Part shown: positions 42,491 to 52,005 of the stretch, piece by piece
Layout of the letters: every line of letters begins with the position of its first letter
Position numbering within the stretch: the first letter of the stretch is position 1
NCBI RefSeq assembly: GCF_027111315.2
Contig: NZ_CP114289.2
Span: 992,001-1,056,000 of the forward strand
Reading direction: 5' to 3'
DNA length: 64,000 nucleotides
Source: Flavobacterium limnophilum
Lineage (GTDB): Bacteria; Bacteroidota; Bacteroidia; Flavobacteriales; Flavobacteriaceae
Position numbers and translations under genes: made by a program
The notes under the pieces: model-generated
Told to the model about the DNA's origin: nothing
What the model saw: only the letters and a program-made list of their open reading frames with translations
The model's database searches: none

Positions 42491-42892
42491 ATGACCTCAA
42501 AAGTAACTTATTTAGGAGATTTAAGAACATCGTCCATACACATACAATCCGGTAGCGAAATCATCTCCGATGCACCATTGGACAACAACGGAAAAGGCGA
42601 GGCTTTTTCGCCAACAGACACCGTGGCCAATGCATTGGCCAGTTGCATGATGACCGTTATGGGAATCAAGGCAAGAGATTTGAATGTAGATTTCACGGGT
42701 TCAACAGCAGCAGTGACCAAAATTATGCAAGCCGAACCCAGACGCATCAGCGCCATCGAAATTGTTTTTGACATAAACCTTGCCACTGACGAGAAAACCA
42801 AAACCATTCTCGAAAGGACTGCAATGACTTGTCCAGTTTTCTTGAGTTTGAATACCGAAATCGAGAAGAGGATTAGTTTTAATTGGAAATAA
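42491..42892 (+). CDS. OsmC/Ohr family protein
   Basis: A 133-aa peroxidase-like protein. The two conserved cysteines lie in NALASCMMTVMGIKARDL and in TAMTCPVFLSL, and the N-terminal strands match the OsmC fold. Members reduce organic hydroperoxides; this one is nearer the OsmC-like YhfA type. Alone in its transcription unit, preceded by a repeat-rich spacer. Confidence 0.9.
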   Translation: MTSKVTYLGDLRTSSIHIQSGSEIISDAPLDNNGKGEAFSPTDTVANALASCMMTVMGIKARDLNVDFTGSTAAVTKIMQAEPRRISAIEIVFDINLATDEKTKTILERTAMTCPVFLSLNTEIEKRISFNWK

Positions 42893-42896
42893 AAGA

Positions 42897-43144
42897 AAGA
42901 AGTGGGAAGTTAGAAGCGGGAAGAAGTTAGAAAAAAATATTTATCCCTACTAAGTAACAACTATTGTATAATGTCGTATTTTAAAATTAGACAAAATGAC
43001 GCAACAGATTGATTTTAAATACTATTTGAAATTTTGCTCCTTTTGACTTTACGACATTTAAACTTTCGACTTACTTACTTCCCACTTCTAACTTCTAACT
43101 TCTAACTTCTAACTTCCCACTTCCCACTTCCCACTTCCCACTTC
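42897..43144. repeat. Inverted 7-bp repeat tracts flanking 140 bp
   Basis: Left (about 42897-42930): GAAGTGG, GAAGTTA, GAAGCGG, GAAGAAG. Right (43070-43144): four or five ACTTCTA-type and five ACTTCCC-type units in the opposite orientation. Nothing codes between them. The right tract ends five bases before the next ATG. Confidence 0.7.
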
Positions 43145-43148
43145 AATT

Positions 43149-43382
43149 ATGGAACAAGACCCTAAACAACTCATCAAACTGGCGCACACCAAAATGCCTT
43201 TTGGTAAATATGAAGGCAAATATCTCATTGATTTGCCCGAGTATTATGTGGTTTGGTACTCCAACAAAGGTTTTCCGAAAGGAGAATTGGGACAGCAACT
43301 GCAATTGGTTTACGAATTAAAACTCAACGGCCTCGAAGAGTTGATTCGCAATATTCGAAAAAGATATCCAAAACCAATTTGA
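43149..43382 (+). CDS. DUF3820 family protein
   Basis: A 77-aa protein carrying the DUF3820 pattern: MPFGKYEGKYLIDLPEYYV and WYSNKGFPKGELGQQL. The family is small and cytoplasmic and of unknown role, possibly nucleotide- or nuclease-related by resemblance to exonuclease C-terminal segments. The 7-bp repeat tract directly upstream replaces a recognisable promoter spacer. Confidence 0.85.
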   Translation: MEQDPKQLIKLAHTKMPFGKYEGKYLIDLPEYYVVWYSNKGFPKGELGQQLQLVYELKLNGLEELIRNIRKRYPKPI

Positions 43383-43385
43383 TAT

Positions 43386-43433
43386 AAAAAGAATTCCCCA
43401 ATTTTCAAATTTGAAAATTGGGGAATTCTTTTT
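43386..43433. terminator. 48-nt perfect palindrome, bidirectional terminator
   Basis: Two 24-base arms centred between 43409 and 43410, with core CCCCAATTTTCAAA and T-runs at both ends, after the DUF3820 gene and facing the convergent gene at 43558. Confidence 0.85.
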
Positions 43434-43453
43434 TAAGAAAGGCATGTTAATTA

Positions 43454-43534
43454 GTCATTTCGACGAAGGAGAAATCACATCAGTTGCTCTCGATTGTTGC
43501 TCTCGTTATGTGATTTCTCCTTCGTCGAAATGAC
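43454..43534. repeat. REP-like inverted repeat
   Basis: GTCATTTCGACGAAGGAGAA and TTCTCCTTCGTCGAAATGAC form the arms (27 bp in full) around a 27-nt loop. A known repeat type in flavobacterial genomes. Confidence 0.7.
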
Positions 43535-43557
43535 AAAATTGTTAGTTAAATTCCAGC

Positions 43558-45528
43558 TTATTTCGTCACGATAATCACGATTTTATTGAAATCGGCAGCG
43601 GCGTTGATTACGGCTTTGTAATCGTCAAACTTGTTTAAAGGATAGTTGATGATGTTGTAAAATTCGGTGTTTTCCACCAAGATTTCATCGCCTTTTTGGG
43701 TGTATTTGCTAATGAAAGCCGCTTCGGTTTTGCCGTTAATTTGTGTTTTAAAATCCATTACAAATTTGTCCAGGTTTTTAACCGTCGCTCCTTTTGGCAA
43801 CAAAATTTTGATGTTTCGAGTGTAAAAATGAGGATAATCAATCTCTACCGGCAATGTTCTTTTGTTTTCTTGGTAGAACTCCATTTGTTTGCCTATGGTT
43901 TCTCCCACAGAGAATAAATAGTTTTCTCCTGCTTTTTTAGTCAGGTCTTTGCCTTCATAGGTAACATTCAAAACGAAAGGTTTTTTGCCAATAAAATCGG
44001 TTCCGTCATTTTCCGTGGTCAAGGTTTTGTATTCTGTTTCCACGGTGTAGTTTTCGGCCACATTTTTCAAAAAGGCTTTGTATTGTTCTGCCGAAGCAAA
44101 ATCCTTGATCGGTTGAAAATTTAAACCCGAATAACCTCCAAAAGTCAGGTTGCTCGTAATCAAGGGATTTTCGACATCGTTGGTGAAATCAACCGTAATG
44201 TTCATGATGTCGTGCGAAATGTCATTGCCCGGGATTTCGATAAAATTAATTTCTCCAATGCCCATTTTCACTCCCGCGAATGTTTTTTCCTTGATGAACA
44301 AACCGTTGTTGTTGGCTATTGTCATTGGGAATAAAGGAATGCGATACTCGATTTCTGTTGGTGTCAAGTATTTTTTGATGCTTGGGAAATAGAACAATAA
44401 TTCGTTCAGGTTTTCGAAACTTTCAAAATCTTTGTCAAAAGGGATTTTGTATCGATTTGAAGTGAAAACCATGTTGTTTTCGATATTGAAGTTCTTGAAA
44501 ACAGCCAAATATATTTTCAAGATATCGGTTTGATTGGCTTGTTTGGTTTCAATGACATTGGCCACGGTTTCCTTGGTGTCGATATACCTGTCGTAGTTTA
44601 TGGTTTTCTTGATTTTGTTTTCGATGTTCCAAATTTGCTCTTGCAAATCGTTTGATTTTGGAATGGTTTTGCAAAAATCATCCAAAGTCTTTTGCACTTT
44701 CTTGTCCAATTCCGGGTTGAGTCTTTCGTACAAATTGGTCGAAAATTCCTTGAAGTTGTTTAGATTTCTACCGCCATTCATCAGGTTTTCATCCAGTTTA
44801 TAGCGGAATAATTTCAATTGCAAATTCCAGTTCGAATAGTTTTCGTCGTTATCCAAAGCGGGAATATTCTTTTCCGTTACGGCAAGAATTGCCGTGTTTG
44901 GAATCTTTTTGTCATCAAGTACAGGCTCGCTTAAACCGTTGTAGGATTTGGTTTTGAAAACAAGATAACTGGGGTAAATCAATTCAAAATTCAAACTGCC
45001 AATAGGATATTCATCCTGCATTTTGATGGTTTGACCCGTGAATTCGGGATTTTCTTCCAATACATAAAGTTTTTCGATCACGGCACCTTTTTCGAGTCCG
45101 TTTACGGCAAAATAGTTGTATTTCATTCCTTTTTCCTGGTCCACGTCTTCCTTGATGTCTTTTTTGTCCAAATGAATGACAGAGCCGTTTTTCAGGATAA
45201 CCCTGGCTTTGTTGACCAAAACACTTTCGTCAAGGCTGAAAGGAATATAAATTTTGTTGTTGCGCTCGATGGCATCATCCGAGTTGATGAAGATTTTTTC
45301 GTGCAACAAATGATACTGTTTGGCAGTTTTGCCCGAAACCACGATTTCTATTTTCGTGGTTCGCTCCAAGATTACTTCTTTCTCGTTTTTGTATTGGACT
45401 GGGATGTCAACTTTTGTTTCTTTCTCGTTCCAGTCGTAATTTTTAAAGGAGTATTCCTGTGCAAAAAACAGGGAAGAACACAAGAGGCTAACTACGGTAA
45501 AAATGGTTTTTAGGGAATTTCTTTTCAT
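43558..45528 (-). CDS. DUF3857 protein, probably inactive transglutaminase paralogue
   Basis: A 656-aa exported protein with a signal peptide (VVSLLCSSLFFAQ), an N-terminal DUF3857 domain (about 50-230) and a transglutaminase-like region (about 270-370). Where active relatives have GDCKD, this one reads KQANQTDILKIYLAVFKNF, so the catalytic cysteine is missing. A C-terminal beta domain follows. Its ATG overlaps the stop of the upstream active paralogue by one base (TAATG), so it is translationally coupled and may form a complex with it. Confidence 0.8.
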   Translation of the reverse strand: MKRNSLKTIFTVVSLLCSSLFFAQEYSFKNYDWNEKETKVDIPVQYKNEKEVILERTTKIEIVVSGKTAKQYHLLHEKIFINSDDAIERNNKIYIPFSLDESVLVNKARVILKNGSVIHLDKKDIKEDVDQEKGMKYNYFAVNGLEKGAVIEKLYVLEENPEFTGQTIKMQDEYPIGSLNFELIYPSYLVFKTKSYNGLSEPVLDDKKIPNTAILAVTEKNIPALDNDENYSNWNLQLKLFRYKLDENLMNGGRNLNNFKEFSTNLYERLNPELDKKVQKTLDDFCKTIPKSNDLQEQIWNIENKIKKTINYDRYIDTKETVANVIETKQANQTDILKIYLAVFKNFNIENNMVFTSNRYKIPFDKDFESFENLNELLFYFPSIKKYLTPTEIEYRIPLFPMTIANNNGLFIKEKTFAGVKMGIGEINFIEIPGNDISHDIMNITVDFTNDVENPLITSNLTFGGYSGLNFQPIKDFASAEQYKAFLKNVAENYTVETEYKTLTTENDGTDFIGKKPFVLNVTYEGKDLTKKAGENYLFSVGETIGKQMEFYQENKRTLPVEIDYPHFYTRNIKILLPKGATVKNLDKFVMDFKTQINGKTEAAFISKYTQKGDEILVENTEFYNIINYPLNKFDDYKAVINAAADFNKIVIIVTK

Positions 45529-47462
45529 TATTTTTCCAATAAAATTAGGGTATCAGTATAATTGTTTTTCAGTTCTTTTATGGTCTTGTTCCAAAGTTCA
45601 AAGTCTGGTTTGTCCAGCAATAATTTCTTTTGTTTGAGTTGCGAATGTAAGATTATTTTATTGTTTTTTTGCTCGTAGACAAAATCTGCTTTGATATAAT
45701 CGTTGTCTATGCTGAAGTTTTTCGGCAAGTATTTTACCGTGCAATTCTGCGGAATTTCCAGTTCATACAGGCTGTTGATGTAATTCAAATGTTCAAACTC
45801 AAATTTCGAAGAACGATCTTTTTCGATTATGACTTTTTCCAAAGGTTTGTCCAAGAATAAATTGACATACATTTCCTTGTCTACTTTCACGATATAATTG
45901 CCCAAATCAAAATTGTAACTTATTTGATACGGTTTGTCCCGGTCCTTGATGTTTTCTTCGGTGTAATCTTTTAAATTAAACTTGTTGTTGCCTTTCAATA
46001 CAAGACCTTTAATCATTTCGAATCGGGTTTTGTTTGTGGCATCTCCAATTCTGGATAACAGGCGACTTCTGTTGTAACCATAGTATTCCACGTTTCCTGA
46101 ACCTATCAATTTGTCTTTGTCAATCTTCATTTTTACCTGCTCCTTTACCTCATTTCTTTCGGCAGGAACAACTGGAACCGGGATGATCTTATAGGTTTCT
46201 CCATCATTATACATCGCTTCTTTTGCTTGAATGAAAGCGGTTGGAATTCCATAAAGGGTTTCCTTGTCGGTGGCATCCAGAAAGATGTATTCTTCTCCTT
46301 TTTTATAAACGGCAATCATGTGGTTGTCAACCGCCGGAGTGGGTAATTCTTCATAAGAATAAGGAATCTCGCGTGTTCCAATCCAACAAATATAAACGTT
46401 TTTGACATTGGCGTATTTAGCCATAGCCGTGATAATGCTGGCCATATCCTTGCAATCGCCAAATTTTCTTTCGCAAATTAAACTCGCTTCTCTTGGAATA
46501 AAACCTTCATATCCGTTTTCGAAAGCGATGTATTTGATATTGTCTTTTACCCAATAGAAAATACTTTTTACCTTGTCGTCGTCATTGGTTAAATTCTCTG
46601 TTATTTTGAGTGTAATGGCTTTTAATGTTGGGTCTTCGGTTTGGTTCAAGTTTTTTGTAAAACCTCTGTAGTAGTTGTACAACTTGTCGATGTCTCCTAA
46701 AACATCCACCTTTTTATTGTTGACCGTATAATCCTTGATGTAAATATTGATGTGCGGAATTATATACAAATAACCAGGTGAATTGCCTTCCATTTTCACG
46801 GGTTTTGCATCTTTTAAAGTCCATTTGTAAATCCATTTTCCTTTTTTTTCTGTTCTTGAAAATACAATGGCATTGGTTGGATCATTGAAGATTTTATATC
46901 CAATGTTGATGTTCTTGTCCGTTTTTATTTCCAATATGGAGTTTTTGATGGGCAATCCGCCGCCAAAAATAAATTTGTGCAGTAAAAAAGGATCCAAAAA
47001 TTCCACTTGATAGTTATACACTTTTTTGGCTCCGGCTTCCAGATTTGGAAAAAGGAGTTGGCGTTCTTTAACGTCATCATAAAATACCGAACTTTGACCA
47101 GACTGTATTTCGTTGGTTTGGGTAACCTTGATCTTTTTTTCTTTGCCATTGGCGGTGACTACTGAATAGGCATCATAGCCCAATAGTTTGACCAATTCCG
47201 AATAACTGAAGGATTCTTTATTGCCAACAATCCCATTATCCGTTAGAATGATGGATTCAAATTGATTGTCCTGAACAACTTTTAGCTTGTTGTCTTCAAT
47301 AGAAATATCATAAGATTGGGAGTCATTTAAGACTAATTCATTAAAATCGGGATATTGTTTTTTGTAGGCATCAAGGGAATTTTGGGCATTGCCGGTAAAA
47401 GCAAAAATCCCGTAAAAAGCCAATATATATAAGTGTTTATTTGATAATTTCGACCAATTCAT
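45528..47462 (-). CDS. DUF3857 and transglutaminase domain protein
   Basis: A 644-aa exported protein from ATG 47462 (an ATG three codons upstream is also possible). Signal peptide ending FTGNAQ, DUF3857 domain (about 50-220), transglutaminase core (about 270-400) with the Cys in ERKFGDCKDMAS, His in AVDNHMIAVY and Asp in YIFLDATDKE, followed by a DUF3858-like C-terminal region. It lies between the YwqK-repeat gene, which it overlaps by 26 nt, and its inactive paralogue, forming one coupled operon. The substrate is unknown. Confidence 0.85.
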   Translation of the reverse strand: MNWSKLSNKHLYILAFYGIFAFTGNAQNSLDAYKKQYPDFNELVLNDSQSYDISIEDNKLKVVQDNQFESIILTDNGIVGNKESFSYSELVKLLGYDAYSVVTANGKEKKIKVTQTNEIQSGQSSVFYDDVKERQLLFPNLEAGAKKVYNYQVEFLDPFLLHKFIFGGGLPIKNSILEIKTDKNINIGYKIFNDPTNAIVFSRTEKKGKWIYKWTLKDAKPVKMEGNSPGYLYIIPHINIYIKDYTVNNKKVDVLGDIDKLYNYYRGFTKNLNQTEDPTLKAITLKITENLTNDDDKVKSIFYWVKDNIKYIAFENGYEGFIPREASLICERKFGDCKDMASIITAMAKYANVKNVYICWIGTREIPYSYEELPTPAVDNHMIAVYKKGEEYIFLDATDKETLYGIPTAFIQAKEAMYNDGETYKIIPVPVVPAERNEVKEQVKMKIDKDKLIGSGNVEYYGYNRSRLLSRIGDATNKTRFEMIKGLVLKGNNKFNLKDYTEENIKDRDKPYQISYNFDLGNYIVKVDKEMYVNLFLDKPLEKVIIEKDRSSKFEFEHLNYINSLYELEIPQNCTVKYLPKNFSIDNDYIKADFVYEQKNNKIILHSQLKQKKLLLDKPDFELWNKTIKELKNNYTDTLILLEK

Positions 47463-50400
47463 CCGAATCATATTTTTTTGTTGTTGTTAATTTCCCATCA
47501 TTGTAAATCAGTACGTTGCCGTGCAACTCGTCGTTTTTGTATTCGGCAGTCAACCAAGGTTTTCCGTCTTCCTTGAAGTATTCTTGAAGGCCTTCAAAAT
47601 TACCGTTTACGAAGCGTTCTTTCTTGTAAACGTTGCCATTTGCATAATATTCCACACGCTCTCCATTTAATAAATTATTGGTGCTCTTGGATTCATATTC
47701 AGGTTTGCCCAATTCATTGTTGATGGTTAATTTTCCCTCGAAGTTTCCTTTTACGATATTCATTTGGATGGCTGTTTTTCCGTTAGGATAAGTAGAGGCG
47801 ATTTCAGCCGTTTGGCCAATTATTTCCACTTTTTCGTTCAGTTCACCAGTTTTGTTTTTCTTGATGTAATATTTTATGATGTTGTCTTGGTAACCAACGA
47901 TTAAAAGGGGTTCTCCTTTTTGGTTAAAATAGGTGTAATCCCCTTCGATTGACCCGTTTAACTGATTGCATTCCTGCATCTTCGATTTGTTATGATAAAA
48001 TCGGGTTAATTTTCCGTTTTCATCACCAAAAGTATTTTCGTTGACGTATCTCAAATTGCCCACAATATCATAAATCTTGTCCAGACCATTCATTTTTCCT
48101 GCATAAAAAGTACTTTCCCTGAAAATCGTTCCCAATGGGCCATACTCTTTATAGCCATTGTGTCTTTGTCCATTGCTGAATTCTGTTTCCGTTATTGGAT
48201 TATTGAATTTGTCTTTTTCCAATAATTTTCCGTTCAATTCGCCATTTACCAATTCATTGGCCACGGTTGTTGCCCCATTATTATAGCTCATCGTGAACTT
48301 GCCCGTTTTGTTTTTGCAATCGATGCTATTGTATTTTTCCCCTTTTGAATCATACCTTTCAGAGAAAGTCATCACGTCTTCGATGTACTGCTCTTTTTTG
48401 GAAATTGTCCCGTTTTGCCAATAATAAATTTTTTCAAAATTCGTGCCACCATTTACAAGAAAGCCTTCTGATTTCAAAGTACCGTTTGTGTAAAATGTTT
48501 TGTAAGGTCCATTTTGGCTCCCTTTTTCATAAGAATAATTCCGGTCTAATCTTCCATTTTCATAAACCTCATAAAGGCCATTTAGGGAATCATTCGAATA
48601 GTTTCTTATGGCATTTATCGATCCATTTTTGTTGTAATCATGGCTTAATCCATTTTGGTTTCCTTGGGTATAAAATTCTTGCAGTCTTTTGGCTCCCGAT
48701 ATAAAATGATGATTCCATTCTCCGGTTTTCTTTCCTTTTTCGAAATTTCCCGCGGCCAATGGGTTTCCGTCAAAATCTTTCATGACAAAAGGTTTGCTGG
48801 ACAAACTGATTTCGATTGGTTTCGGATTGTTTTTGGCATATTGAACCGCCGATTTTAGTTCTCCCGATTTGTATTTTTCTTCAAAATACTTGTTGCCATT
48901 GCTGTCAAAATAGTTGTAGGTTTCCAGTTCTTCTTTGTCATTGTATAAAGATTCCGAAGATTTTTTTCCGTTTGGAAAGTAAGAAACCGATTTTTTTATT
49001 TTTCCGCCTTCATAAGTGCTTTCTTTTTCCAAGGTACCGTTGCTATAGTATGTTTTATAGAAATCTTTGATTTTTCCGTCGGCATAATTGGCTTCCGAGC
49101 TCACTAATTTACCGTCATAATATTCCATGTATTTGCCGTCGATCAAGTCGTTAATGCAAGTGTAGGTTTCCGTTATGTCGCCCACTTCATTATATTTGGT
49201 ATAGAGGCCGTTCAATTTTCCGTTTACATAATTGGATTCTGATTTTAGGCTGCCATTTGGATATAGACAGGTTAATTTTCCTTCCCTTTCCCCTTTTGCA
49301 AAGTTGACTTCGCATTGTTTTCCTCCATTTACATAGTAAGAAGTTCCCAGTCCGTTTAATACGCCATCGGTATAATTTTCGACCACGCTTTTCAATCCAT
49401 TCGAATAATAAGCAGTTCTGGTTCCGTCCACTTTTCCGTTTTTAAAGGATTTCTCTTCAATCAAAGTTCCTTTGTTGTCAAAATATTTTTGATAGCCATC
49501 CAGTTCGTTGTTCTTGAAGTTCAGGTCGCCGGCAAGATTTCCATCCCCATCCAGGTATTTGTATCTGCCTTCACTTTTTCCGTCAATTTGCGGGCCAATC
49601 AAGTAGGGTACTTGGTTTTTTATGGTCACGATTACTTCTTGTTGGGTACCAAAAATATCCATTTTTCTTTTTCCGAAATAGTTCCAAAAATCACCAAGGA
49701 CATAATTATCGCTGAAATCAATCATTAATTTCTTTTTGGAAGTTAGTTTCTTGCCAATTTTTTCTTCCATTGATTGCAAAATATAATAGGAGTAGGCTTC
49801 AAATCGTTGCTTTTCCATCATGTCTTTAATCCAGGGAATATATAGGGTTTCAAAAAAACCGTCTCCCATTTTATGTTCCAATGCATATTCGGCAACAGCC
49901 TGGATTTGGCGGATGATGACGTCATCGATTTCTGATTTGACCTTATAGGCTGATTTCAAGGGCAATTGGTTTCTAAGAATAACTTCTATTTCTTCAAAAT
50001 TATCTCCAGATTTCGAGAAAATAATTTTGTTTTTCCCTAAATAGTTTTGTCCATATTTTGCATTCAAATTCTGGATGGCTTTTTCGGCATATCGACCATT
50101 TGGGGCAATAATCAAATAACTCATCATGGCCAAGGTTGCTTCAGCTATTTTGCCGTTGTCGAGTGCGATTGCTCCCAGCAAATAATGGGAAGAACCGTGA
50201 TTGGGGTCGTTGGTGATGATTCGTTCCAACAAATCGACCGCTTTTTGGGATTCCTCTTTTCGGATATACAAAATGGCAAAATTGTATAAAAAATTGGAAG
50301 AGTTGGGCAGGTATTTTTCGCCTTCGCTGAATATTTTTTCGGATTGGTCGTACTCTTTTTGGTCGCTCAAAAAACTGCCGTAAAGGGTGTACAAGGTCGG

Positions 50401-50712
50401 GAATTCCGGCATTAAATTTTTAGCATGTAAATCTTCAAAAAAGGCTTTCAATTCGTCTTTTTTTTCCAAAGCGGCAAGTGCCATCGCCTTTTCATACTGG
50501 ACATCCAGGTATTTAGGATCGACTTTGATGATTTTTTCGTACTCTTTTATGGCATCGGCATATTTTTTTTCTTCATAAAGGGAAACCCCTTTTTTCAGAA
50601 TCAAGTCGTTGTTGTATACAAAAGAGTAATCGGTTTGGGAATAGGAATTGGAAAAATAGCCAATAAAAAGCACAAAAAGTAGTTTCTTCATTTTTGAATT
50701 TAATTTTATCAA
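47437..50712 (-). CDS. TPR and YwqK/MORN-like repeat protein, 1091 aa
   Basis: A large exported protein. A signal peptide (to about residue 25) is followed by TPR-like helices (about 30-220; YEEKKYADAIKEYEKIIKVD, PNHGSSHYLLGAIALDNGKI), a linker, then about 25 YwqK/MORN-like repeats from about 380 to the end. Repeats include NGLKSVVENYTDGVLNGLGT, NGSLKSESNYVNGKLNGLYT and DGKPWLTAEYKNDELHGNV. Each repeat is a beta hairpin of 20-24 aa; long arrays form surfaces for binding. It heads the operon with the two DUF3857 proteins. Confidence 0.85.
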   Translation of the reverse strand: MIKLNSKMKKLLFVLFIGYFSNSYSQTDYSFVYNNDLILKKGVSLYEEKKYADAIKEYEKIIKVDPKYLDVQYEKAMALAALEKKDELKAFFEDLHAKNLMPEFPTLYTLYGSFLSDQKEYDQSEKIFSEGEKYLPNSSNFLYNFAILYIRKEESQKAVDLLERIITNDPNHGSSHYLLGAIALDNGKIAEATLAMMSYLIIAPNGRYAEKAIQNLNAKYGQNYLGKNKIIFSKSGDNFEEIEVILRNQLPLKSAYKVKSEIDDVIIRQIQAVAEYALEHKMGDGFFETLYIPWIKDMMEKQRFEAYSYYILQSMEEKIGKKLTSKKKLMIDFSDNYVLGDFWNYFGKRKMDIFGTQQEVIVTIKNQVPYLIGPQIDGKSEGRYKYLDGDGNLAGDLNFKNNELDGYQKYFDNKGTLIEEKSFKNGKVDGTRTAYYSNGLKSVVENYTDGVLNGLGTSYYVNGGKQCEVNFAKGEREGKLTCLYPNGSLKSESNYVNGKLNGLYTKYNEVGDITETYTCINDLIDGKYMEYYDGKLVSSEANYADGKIKDFYKTYYSNGTLEKESTYEGGKIKKSVSYFPNGKKSSESLYNDKEELETYNYFDSNGNKYFEEKYKSGELKSAVQYAKNNPKPIEISLSSKPFVMKDFDGNPLAAGNFEKGKKTGEWNHHFISGAKRLQEFYTQGNQNGLSHDYNKNGSINAIRNYSNDSLNGLYEVYENGRLDRNYSYEKGSQNGPYKTFYTNGTLKSEGFLVNGGTNFEKIYYWQNGTISKKEQYIEDVMTFSERYDSKGEKYNSIDCKNKTGKFTMSYNNGATTVANELVNGELNGKLLEKDKFNNPITETEFSNGQRHNGYKEYGPLGTIFRESTFYAGKMNGLDKIYDIVGNLRYVNENTFGDENGKLTRFYHNKSKMQECNQLNGSIEGDYTYFNQKGEPLLIVGYQDNIIKYYIKKNKTGELNEKVEIIGQTAEIASTYPNGKTAIQMNIVKGNFEGKLTINNELGKPEYESKSTNNLLNGERVEYYANGNVYKKERFVNGNFEGLQEYFKEDGKPWLTAEYKNDELHGNVLIYNDGKLTTTKKYDSDELVEIIK

Positions 50713-50756
50713 ATATAGAATTTTTACCGAATGTTTGTAAGGATTTTAATAAAATT

Positions 50757-51200
50757 TTAAGTATTAATTTCCAAGTCCCGAATGTAGTCTCCGTATTCAA
50801 AATAGAACATTTCCAATGCGTGCATTTTTTCGAAAAAGAAGTCGAAAATTTCGTCCCAATACTTTCTGTTACTGACGCTAATTCCCGTTTTTTCTACCCA
50901 AACGCGACTAATTTTTTTGCCATTTTCCAGTACGAAGTTTTTTTCAAACACCAAGTCTTTTACAAAATCATCTTCCAATACCGTTTTTAAAGATTCCAGT
51001 TTTTCGAAATAGACGATACGTTTTTCGTCACTACGATGTTCGATATCGATCAAGACTTGCGCTTTTTTGTTGTCGACATAAAACTTAAAGGAGAAATCCT
51101 TGATTTTTGTATCGTATAAAATCCATTTTCGAGGATGTTTTTCGGCAAATTCTATCCAGAATTCCCTTTTTAATCGTTGTGCCTCTTCTTTGCTGTACAT
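50757..51200 (-). CDS. DUF4268 family protein
   Basis: A 147-aa cytoplasmic protein matching DUF4268: an N-terminal RLKREFWIEFAEKHPRKWIL, central VLIDIEHRSDEKRIVYFEKL and a C-terminal YWDEIFDFFFEKMHALEMFY. The domain resembles the C-terminal part of some restriction-like nucleases, but this short stand-alone form is found widely in Bacteroidetes with unknown function. Confidence 0.85.
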   Translation of the reverse strand: MYSKEEAQRLKREFWIEFAEKHPRKWILYDTKIKDFSFKFYVDNKKAQVLIDIEHRSDEKRIVYFEKLESLKTVLEDDFVKDLVFEKNFVLENGKKISRVWVEKTGISVSNRKYWDEIFDFFFEKMHALEMFYFEYGDYIRDLEINT

Positions 51201-51235
51201 TTATGGTTTGTTGTTTATGGTTTGTTGTTTGTTGA
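51201..51235. repeat. 7-bp repeat tract
   Basis: TTATGGT, TTGTTGT, TTATGGT, TTGTTGT, TTGTTGA: five 7-bp units just upstream of the DUF4268 start, in the divergent promoter region. Confidence 0.55.
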
Positions 51236-51316
51236 AATTTCAATTTCAATTGTCATTGCCATCGAAATTAGGTATATTTACAAAACCTTTTTGGATTACA
51301 AAAATAGACTTTGATT

Positions 51317-51955
51317 ATGGATTTTCAAGACTTTTTAGAATATGTTCCAAAATTAATGGATGTCAGTCTTCCAGCAGAAGAAGCGCATTTCAAAATGGCA
51401 CCTTTGGAGCGAATCGAGAGCATGAAAAACTTGAAAATCGAGACTAAAAATCCAAAAACTGCGGCCGTGATGATGTTGTTTTATCCTAAAAATGGTGTGA
51501 CTCATTTAGTGCTGATTGTTCGAAATTCCTACCAAGGCGTTCATTCTGCCCAAATCGCTTTTCCCGGCGGAAAATATGAACCAAGAGACCAGGTATTCGA
51601 AAATACGGCTTTGCGGGAAACTCATGAAGAAATAGGTGTTTCTCCGGATAGTATAGAGATAATGAAGGCTTTCACGCGTTTGTATATTCAGCCGAGCAAT
51701 TTTATGGTGTATCCTTTTTTGGGAATTTGCAAAGAAGAAATTGTCTTTACTCCCGATTCAGATGAAGTTGCCGATATCATTGAATTGCCGCTTTCTGTTT
51801 TTTTGGGTAACGAGATTCTTGTAAGCGTGAATATCTCCACTTCCTATGCAGAAAATATCTCGGTGCCTGCTTTCAAAATAAAAGAACACATTGTTTGGGG
51901 AGCTACTGCGATGATGTTGAGTGAATTGAAAGAAGTACTGAAAAAAGTTCTTTAA
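51317..51955 (+). CDS. NUDIX hydrolase, CoA pyrophosphatase-like
   Basis: About 212 aa from ATG 51317. The Nudix box is complete: GGKYEPRDQVFENTALRET followed by HEEIG. An upstream YQGVHSAQIAFPGG matches the CoA pyrophosphatase (NudL-like) signature. These enzymes hydrolyse CoA to phosphopantetheine and ADP. It lies 50 bp before the acyltransferase gene, on the same strand. Confidence 0.9.
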   Translation: MDFQDFLEYVPKLMDVSLPAEEAHFKMAPLERIESMKNLKIETKNPKTAAVMMLFYPKNGVTHLVLIVRNSYQGVHSAQIAFPGGKYEPRDQVFENTALRETHEEIGVSPDSIEIMKAFTRLYIQPSNFMVYPFLGICKEEIVFTPDSDEVADIIELPLSVFLGNEILVSVNISTSYAENISVPAFKIKEHIVWGATAMMLSELKEVLKKVL

Positions 51956-52005
51956 ATTATTATTTTCGTAAGTTTGCAATCCAATTTTATAAAACAGATA
52001 ATTTT

